DNA of 22,578 nt from Nemertoderma westbladi. Taxonomy: Eukaryota; Xenacoelomorpha; Nemertodermatida; Nemertodermatidae. Numbering within the stretch: the stretch's first letter is position 1; each line of letters opens with the position of its first letter. The notes under the pieces were generated by a model. The model saw only the letters and a list, made by a program, of their open reading frames with translations, was not told the DNA's origin and did no database searches. Below, piece by piece: positions 20,201 through 22,578 of this stretch. Where the stretch lies: contig JAUCBJ010005527.1 of NCBI GenBank assembly GCA_032718475.1, forward strand, positions 1-22,578. Reading direction: 5' to 3'. The position numbers and the translations under genes were made by a program.

Positions 20201-22340
20201 TCGGGTAGCAGATAGGAGTAGCGCCCACCCCTTCCTTCGGGTAGCAGATAGGAGTAGCGTCCACCCCTACCTTCGGGTAGCAGATAGGAGTAGCGCACAC
20301 CCCTACCTTCGGGTAGCAGATAGGAGTAGCGCCCACCCCTACCTTCGGGTAGCAGATAGGAGTAGCGCCTACTCCTACCTTCGGGTAGCAGATAGGAGTA
20401 GCGCCCACCACTACCTTCGGGTAGCAGATAGGAGTAGCGCCCCCCTACCTTCGGGTAGCAGATAGGAGTAGCGCATACCCCTACCTTCGGGTAGCAGATA
20501 GGAGTAGCGCCGTACCCCTACCTTCGGGTAGCAGATAGGAGTAGCGTCCAACCCTACCCTCGGGTAGCAGATAGGAGTAGCGTCCACCCCTACCTTCGGG
20601 TAGCAGATAGGAGTAGCGCCCACCCCTACCTTCGGGTAGCAGATAGGAGTAGCGCCTACTCCTACCTTCGGGTAGCAAATAGGAGTAGCGCCCACCCCTA
20701 CCTTCGGGTAGCAGATAGGAGTAGCGCCCACCCCTACACTCGGGTAGCAGATAGGAGCAGCGCCTACCCCTACCTTCGGGTAGCAGATAGGAGTAGCGTC
20801 CACCCCTACACTCGGGTAGAAGATAGGAGTAGCGCCCACCCCTACCTTCGGGTAGCAGATAGGAGTGGCGTCCACCCCTACCTTCGGGTAGCAGATAGGA
20901 GTAGCGTCCACCCCTACACTCGGGTAGCAGATAGGAGTAGCGCCCACCCCTACCTTCGGGTAGCAGATAGGAGTAGCGTCCACCCCTACCTTCGGGTAGC
21001 AGATAGGAGTAGCGCCTACCCCTACCTACACTCGGGTAGCAGATAGAAGCAGCGCCTACCCCTACCTTCGGGTAGCAGATAGGAGCAGCGCCCACCCCAC
21101 CCCTACCTTCGGGTAGCAGATAGGAGTAGTGTCCACCCCTACACTCGGGTAGCAGATAGGAGTAGCGCCTACCCCTACCTTCGGGTAGCAGATAGGAGTA
21201 GCGTCCACCCCTATACTCGGGTAGCAGATAGGAGTAGCGCCTACCCCTACCTACACTCGGGTAGCAGATAGGAGCAGCGCCCACCCCTACCTTCGGGTAG
21301 CAGATAGGAGTAGCGTCCACCCCTACACTCGGGTAGCAGATAGGAGTAGCGCCTACCCCTACCTTCGGGTAGCAGATAGGAGTAGCGTCCACCCCTACAC
21401 TCGGGTAGCAGATAGGAGCAGCGTCCACCCCTACCTTCGGGTAGCAGATAGGAGTAGCGTCCACCCCTACACTCGGGTAGCAGATAGGAGTAGCGCCTAC
21501 CCCTACCTTCGGGTAGCAGATAGGAGTAGCTTCCACCCCTACCTTCGGGTAGCAGATAGGAGTAGCGTCCACCCCTACTTTCGGGTAGCAGATAGAAGTA
21601 GCGTTCACCCCTACACTCGGGTAGCAGATAGGAGTAGCGTCCAACCCTACCTTCGGGTAGCAGATAGGAGTAGCATCCAACCCTACCTTTGGGTAGCAGA
21701 TAGGAGTAGCGCCCACCCCTACCTTCGGGTAGCAGATAGGAGTAGCATCCACCCATACCTTCGGGTAGTAGATAGGAGTAGCGTCCACCCCTACCCTCGG
21801 GTAGCAGATAGGAGTAGCCTCCACCCCTACCTTCGGGTTGCAGATAGGAGTAGCGCCCACCCCTACCTTCGTGTAGCAGATATGAGTAGCGTCCACCCCT
21901 ACCTTCGGGTAGCAGATAGGAGTAGCGCCAACCCCTACCTTCTGGTAGCAGATAGGAGTAGCGTCCACCCCTACCTTCGGGTAGCAGATAGGAGTAGCTC
22001 CAACCCCTACCTTCTGGTAGCAGATAGGAGTAGCGTCCACCCCTACCTTCGGGTAGCAGATAGGAGTAGCGCTAACCCCTACCTTCTGGTAGCAACTATC
22101 GAAAGAGGAGCCTTCGGGGCGCCTCCGGCTTTGGCCGACTGTTTGCTTTTTTGGTTCATAAATATAAAAATATAATACTGTACATAATCTTATGATGATA
22201 TCGTTATTATCTGTACCGGTACAGTCTTCATGCATAACAACTATAATACAACTGTAATAACAACTCACCCCATAGAAAAGGAAGGTCGGTTCACATTTAC
22301 CTCTGTAAAAAGACAATGCATCGATGTCATCAGAACGAGC
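4727..22340 (-). CDS. NME8: NME8/TXNDC3-like thioredoxin-triple NDK protein (outer-arm dynein IC1 type), 5'-partial
   Basis: Thirteen exons in transcript order: 22269-22340, 19050-19139, 18626-18767, 12409-12542, 11836-12065, 11464-11594, 9740-9992, 9249-9397, 7044-7296, 6525-6646, 6283-6413, 5502-5826 and 4727-5259. All junctions are GT-AG and all phases agree, giving about 854 residues in the window. Domain order: C-terminal half of thioredoxin (1-54), charged helical linker (55-94), NDK1 (about 95-235), NDK2 (252-380), NDK3 (388-520), Glu-rich segment (526-678) and Ser/Lys-rich tail (679-854). The WCxxC-bearing start of the thioredoxin domain is beyond the right edge. Family knowledge: such proteins are thioredoxin-NDK intermediate chains of the axonemal outer dynein arm in sperm and cilia, and sea urchin IC1 also has an acidic tail. 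The NDK domains keep the active-site His but have other substitutions, so catalysis is uncertain. Five of the twelve introns carry donor-type tandem repeats. Confidence 0.9.
5260..5501 (-). other. NME8-like intron 12
   Basis: An AT-rich intron with donor GTAAGT and a branch-like TTCTAAC near 5283-5289. No further element seen. Confidence 0.6.
5502..5826 (-). CDS. NME8: NME8-like exon 12: Glu-rich tail
   Basis: Acceptor TTACTGTAG|ACTGAA and donor AAAGAAG|GTAAGT, phase 1. About 108 codons, Glu/Lys/Pro rich, for example PKPEEGEEEKEAEGKPEE. It is low complexity and strongly acidic, as in the C-terminus of sea urchin IC1. The Ser-rich frame on the other strand is a shadow. Confidence 0.8.
5827..6282 (-). 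other. NME8-like intron 11
   Basis: AT-rich and unique; I see no gene, repeat array or mobile element. The plus-strand frames at 6231-6452 are shadows of the Glu-rich exon 11. Confidence 0.6.
6283..6413 (-). CDS. NME8: NME8-like exon 11: acidic segment
   Basis: Acceptor TCTGCAG|AAGAAG and donor GAGCAG|GTAATT, phase 0 out. The 43 codons are dominated by Glu, Asp and Gly (EDQLAEDVEDAETEGKEKEG). No NDK similarity remains. Confidence 0.8.
6525..6646 (-). CDS. NME8: NME8-like exon 10: NDK3 active-site end
   Basis: Acceptor TTTTACAG|ATTACG and donor CAAGATG|GTTAGT. It encodes LRALYAQDKLHNAIHRAAS with the His (about residue 500) retained, but the GSDS motif is replaced by RAAS. NDK3 is therefore the most diverged at the active-site loop. 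Confidence 0.88.
6647..7043 (-). other. NME8-like intron 9 with poly-C tract
   Basis: An intron between exons 9 and 10 containing a 21-C run at 6816-6836 on the plus strand (poly-G in the transcript). Nothing else recognised. Confidence 0.7.
7044..7296 (-). CDS. NME8: NME8-like exon 9: NDK3 core
   Basis: 253 nt. Acceptor TTTTTAG|AGGAAA (completing Glu) and donor CGTCTTC|GTAAGT, phase 2. It encodes EILSKIKEAGFHIAVQRED, then LYKEHEGKEFAEDLTDYM and LVGPTDPEEAKENAPS. Confidence 0.9.
7476..7500. repeat. Poly-C tract (25 C) beside the 53-bp array
   Basis: An uninterrupted 25-C run on the plus strand (poly-G in the NME8-like transcript). It lies about 30 bp from the distal end of the 53-bp minisatellite in the same intron. 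Confidence 0.95.
7529..9291 (-). repeat. 53-bp minisatellite carrying the exon 8 5' splice site, about 33 copies
   Basis: A tandem 53-bp unit. On the gene strand each unit is about 39 nt of exon 8 end (ACATTG.TAGCCTTGAAACC, then the codons for DGLAHK) plus about 14 nt of intron start (GTGAGTTACACAA). The first copy is the coding copy in exon 8. It differs from the array at one base in the duplicated coding part (CTA in the exon, GTA in the repeats). Sequence identity between units is very high; variants include gacaacc for ggctacc and aaca for acca. Nearly every unit keeps GTGAGT. The array fills about 1.7 kb of the 1.95-kb intron. Confidence 0.95.
9249..9397 (-). CDS. NME8: NME8-like exon 8: NDK2 active site and NDK3 start
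   Basis: Acceptor GTTTCAG|TTTGCG (completing Ser) and donor CATAAGG|GTGAGT, phase 1. It encodes LRATFAADADIINPLHGSDS, with the catalytic-position His at about residue 367, then FFPKEQTLLALKPDGLAHK. The 53-bp donor array starts here. Confidence 0.9.
9398..9739 (-). other. NME8-like intron 7 with two-copy donor duplication
   Basis: The intron starts with a segment duplicated once at a 43-bp period. GGTTGGT...ATCCGTTGCTATGGAGAG (starting 9740) is repeated as GGTTTGT...ATCCGTTGTTATGGAGAG (starting 9697), 25 of 30 bases alike. The duplicated piece includes the real donor. The rest is AT-rich and unremarkable. Confidence 0.7.
9740..9992 (-). CDS. NME8: NME8-like exon 7: NDK2 core
   Basis: 253 nt. 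Acceptor TTAAACAG|ATGAAA (completing Asp) and donor CTGAGAG|GTTGGT, phase 2. It encodes EIFERIEEAGFEVAMAKEM, then FYRQHEGQDYFEDLIDGM and HWRDMLGPKE. It has the same length and phases as exon 9 of NDK3, evidence of internal gene duplication. Confidence 0.9.
9993..10916 (-). other. NME8-like intron 6, unique distal part
   Basis: AT-rich unique sequence between the 49-bp array and exon 7. A short open frame at 10502-10690 has no splice context or recognisable domain. Nothing else seen. Confidence 0.6.
10917..11492 (-). repeat. 49/43-bp minisatellite carrying the exon 6 5' splice site, 11 copies plus exon copy
   Basis: On the gene strand each unit holds the exon 6 end (CGTCCGG......CTGCGGGAACATAAAG) followed by donor GTTAGTTTCAGTTTCAGTT. 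Some units lack one GAAACT hexamer, giving 43 bp. The repeats differ from the coding copy at three positions in the Asp-Ala codons (GTCGGA against GACGCT), while the GGGAACATAAAG|GTTAGT part is invariant or nearly so. One unit (about 11225-11260) has the exon-like GGACGC, an intermediate. Confidence 0.93.
11464..11594 (-). CDS. NME8: NME8-like exon 6: NDK1-NDK2 junction
   Basis: Acceptor TCTCCTAG|GGAACT (completing Arg) and donor CATAAAG|GTTAGT, phase 1. It encodes ELAFFYPEFEVP (NDK1 end), a Pro/Glu linker and RTLALIRPDALREHK. The usual NDK KPD Lys is Arg here. The donor-spanning 49-bp array follows directly. Confidence 0.9.
11836..12065 (-). CDS. NME8: NME8-like exon 5: NDK1 active-site half
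   Basis: Acceptor AACTTTTAG|GAATAT and donor GGCGAG|GTTTGT, phase 2 out. It includes LVEFMCSGPSVVLVV, the MLREIMGPKDP turn and PDSIRATFG, then MNAIHGSIS with the catalytic-position His (about residue 213). Unlike NDK2 and NDK3, no intron interrupts before SIRATF. Confidence 0.9.
12066..12408 (-). other. NME8-like intron 4
   Basis: An AT-rich intron between exons 4 and 5. No array, no mobile element. Confidence 0.6.
12409..12542 (-). CDS. NME8: NME8-like exon 4: NDK1
   Basis: Acceptor TATTCCAG|ACGTGG completes the Asp codon, so the join reads CILKP-DVVAAGH. It encodes the NDK helix and second strand (IIDRLTEEGFEILQREEITM) and ends HAEE at donor GTAGGTG, phase 0. Confidence 0.9.
12601..12663. 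repeat. Duplicated 31-bp AT-rich segment with hairpin at array edge
   Basis: 12601-12628 is a perfect 11-bp inverted repeat (atcacattaat / attaatgtgat) around a 6-nt loop. An overlapping 31-bp segment (attaatatactaattaatgt...) is repeated about two and a half times and runs straight into the distal edge of the 39-bp array. Confidence 0.85.
12667..18649 (-). repeat. 39-bp minisatellite carrying the exon 3 5' splice site, about 153 copies
   Basis: On the gene strand each unit is about 23 nt identical to the exon 3 end (TACTGTGTGTATATTAAAACCAG) cut by donor GTTGGTAGACATTTTG, 39 bp in all. Two main subtypes, ACTGTGTGTATA and ACTGTTTCTATA, are interleaved. The array is essentially the whole 6.1-kb intron; only about 120 bp near exon 4 are unique. 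Because 39 is divisible by three, several frames stay open for hundreds of codons on both strands. These are not genes. A few units are 40 or 37 bp and break those frames. Confidence 0.95.
18626..18767 (-). CDS. NME8: NME8-like exon 3: linker and start of NDK1
   Basis: Acceptor CTGATAG|GTATTAG (phase 0) and donor AAACCAG|GTTGGT (phase 1). It encodes VLEGIRERVVIIDPLYEEMK, a charged helix, then EYTVCILKP, the first strand of an NDK domain. The donor is the first of about 150 tandem copies. Reading past it hits TAG two codons later. Confidence 0.9.
18768..19049 (-). other. NME8-like intron 2
   Basis: A short AT-rich intron with donor GTAAGT and acceptor CTGATAG. No repeat array. Confidence 0.7.
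19050..19139 (-). CDS. NME8: NME8-like exon 2: end of thioredoxin domain
   Basis: Acceptor CTTCTAG|AGTGG and donor TCA|GTAAGT, both phase 0, 30 codons. The peptide SGPNLVHVVRGLHGPHLER is the last strand and helix of the thioredoxin fold in this family (pattern VxVVRGxNxP), and it joins cleanly after FLFYG. Confidence 0.85.
19317..19450 (+). mobile_element. tRNA-derived SINE fragment
   Basis: The plus strand has a tRNA-like head: an A-box-like gagtaactcagttggtt, then a good B box (ggttcgagccc) about 35 bp on. It is followed by cctttcatccactggagtcgatgaaatgaggacca, which resembles a conserved central/3' domain shared by many invertebrate SINEs (from memory, unverified). The anticodon arm and acceptor stem do not pair, so it is not a functional tRNA gene. 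It lies antisense in the NME8-like intron 1, directly against the distal end of the 36-bp array. Confidence 0.7.
19457..22098 (-). repeat. 36-bp minisatellite with donor-like site, about 73 copies
   Basis: On the gene strand the unit reads GTAGGGGTGGACGCTACTCC then TATCTGCTACCCGAAG. Every unit therefore holds an AAG|GTAGGG 5' splice site-like junction. Variants include GTGTAGG and GAGGGTAGG junctions and a few short or long units that shift the frame. The 36-bp period codes, when read in frame, for VGVDATPICYPK-type 12-mers. The array fills most of the intron between the two thioredoxin exons. Its first copy joins a short open segment (22090-22155) discussed in findings. Confidence 0.93.
22269..22340 (-). 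CDS. NME8: NME8-like exon 1 of window: thioredoxin core
   Basis: Acceptor TTATCACAG|GCTCG and donor TATGGG|GTGAGT, phase 0 at both ends, 24 codons. The peptide includes SDDIDALSFYRGKCEPTFLF, matching the thioredoxin region before and through the cis-Pro strand (CEPTFLFYG) of TXNDC3-type proteins. The frame stays open past the donor into the intron (see findings). Confidence 0.85.
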
Positions 22341-22578
22341 CTGTGATAATAAGATAAAGTGCGACTTTAAGAGATCTGGCGGAAAAGGTATAGCAAAATA
22401 ATATGTGTGAAATAGTAATTAATTAAATTAGCTTCAAATCTTTAAGGTGTGTGTAAACTGGATCTTTTACTAGTGACCGTGTATATAATAAATTTCAGTT
22501 ATATTGCGGCCAACAGGCCTTTAACGAACTGATAGGTACCTACCTACAAACTCACTACTACAGACTGCCAACTGCACA
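22341..22578 (-). other. Upstream intron of NME8-like gene, right edge
   Basis: Sequence 5' of the first visible exon, AT-rich. The thioredoxin exon with the WCxxC motif is not present here, so the intron continues beyond the window. Confidence 0.5.

Noticed and set aside
22092-22165. Histone H3 tail-like fragment (SKQSAKAGGAPKAP resembling TKQTARKSTGGKAP)
   Set aside because: The similarity is short, needs several gaps and is in biased Lys/Ala/Gly sequence; no downstream histone-fold sequence follows.
19400-22316. Long open frames with ATPICYPKVGVG or SYLLPEGRGGRY repeats as a repeat-protein gene
   Set aside because: The 36-bp period explains the openness in several frames, and length-variant units shift frame often. 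Kept only as a hypothesis for splice-linked coding use, not as a gene.

Overview
This is animal nuclear DNA: spliced genes with GT-AG introns, a LINE fragment, a tRNA-derived SINE, homopolymer tracts and very large intronic minisatellites. The main gene encodes a thioredoxin + triple-NDK + acidic-tail protein of the type known as the axonemal outer-arm dynein intermediate chain IC1 in sea urchin and tunicates (NME8/TXNDC3 in vertebrates). That points to an invertebrate deuterostome. The minisatellite style matches my memory of intronic repeats described in amphioxus as 'mirages', so a cephalochordate is my best guess, but the sequence does not prove it.

Layout from left to right. 1-270 is a nine-copy 30-bp tandem repeat. 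271-415 holds a short Lys-rich open frame of unknown status. 481-1164 (minus) is the decayed 3' end of a non-LTR retrotransposon RT. 1259-2572 (plus) is a complete four-exon gene for a small secreted CAP-superfamily protein. 2573-4726 is AT-rich intergenic/3'UTR sequence. 4727-22340 (minus) is the NME8/IC1-like gene. I could place 13 exons whose phases all join; the start of the thioredoxin domain lies beyond the right edge. The visible protein is about 854 residues: thioredoxin C-terminal half, three NDK domains (each keeping the active-site His), a Glu-rich segment and a Ser/Lys-rich tail.

The striking point is the introns. Three introns are filled with minisatellites whose repeat unit is the exon end plus the 5' splice site: 53 bp x about 33 copies after exon 8, 49/43 bp x 11 after exon 6, and 39 bp x about 153 after exon 3. 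In each, the array starts flush at the real donor, so the transcript carries tens to more than a hundred tandem copies of its own splice donor. A fourth intron (after exon 7) has just two copies (period 43 bp) of a donor-spanning segment, which looks like an early or decayed stage. A fifth array (36 bp x about 73, in the thioredoxin intron) also carries an AAG|GTAGGG donor-like site in every unit. It starts at the end of a short open segment that by analogy may be an unrecognised exon. Introns in equivalent positions of NDK2 and NDK3 carry unrelated arrays, so the process acted repeatedly and independently in one gene.

Most long open frames in 12.6-18.7 kb and 19.4-22.1 kb are by-products of repeat units divisible by three and are not annotated as genes.
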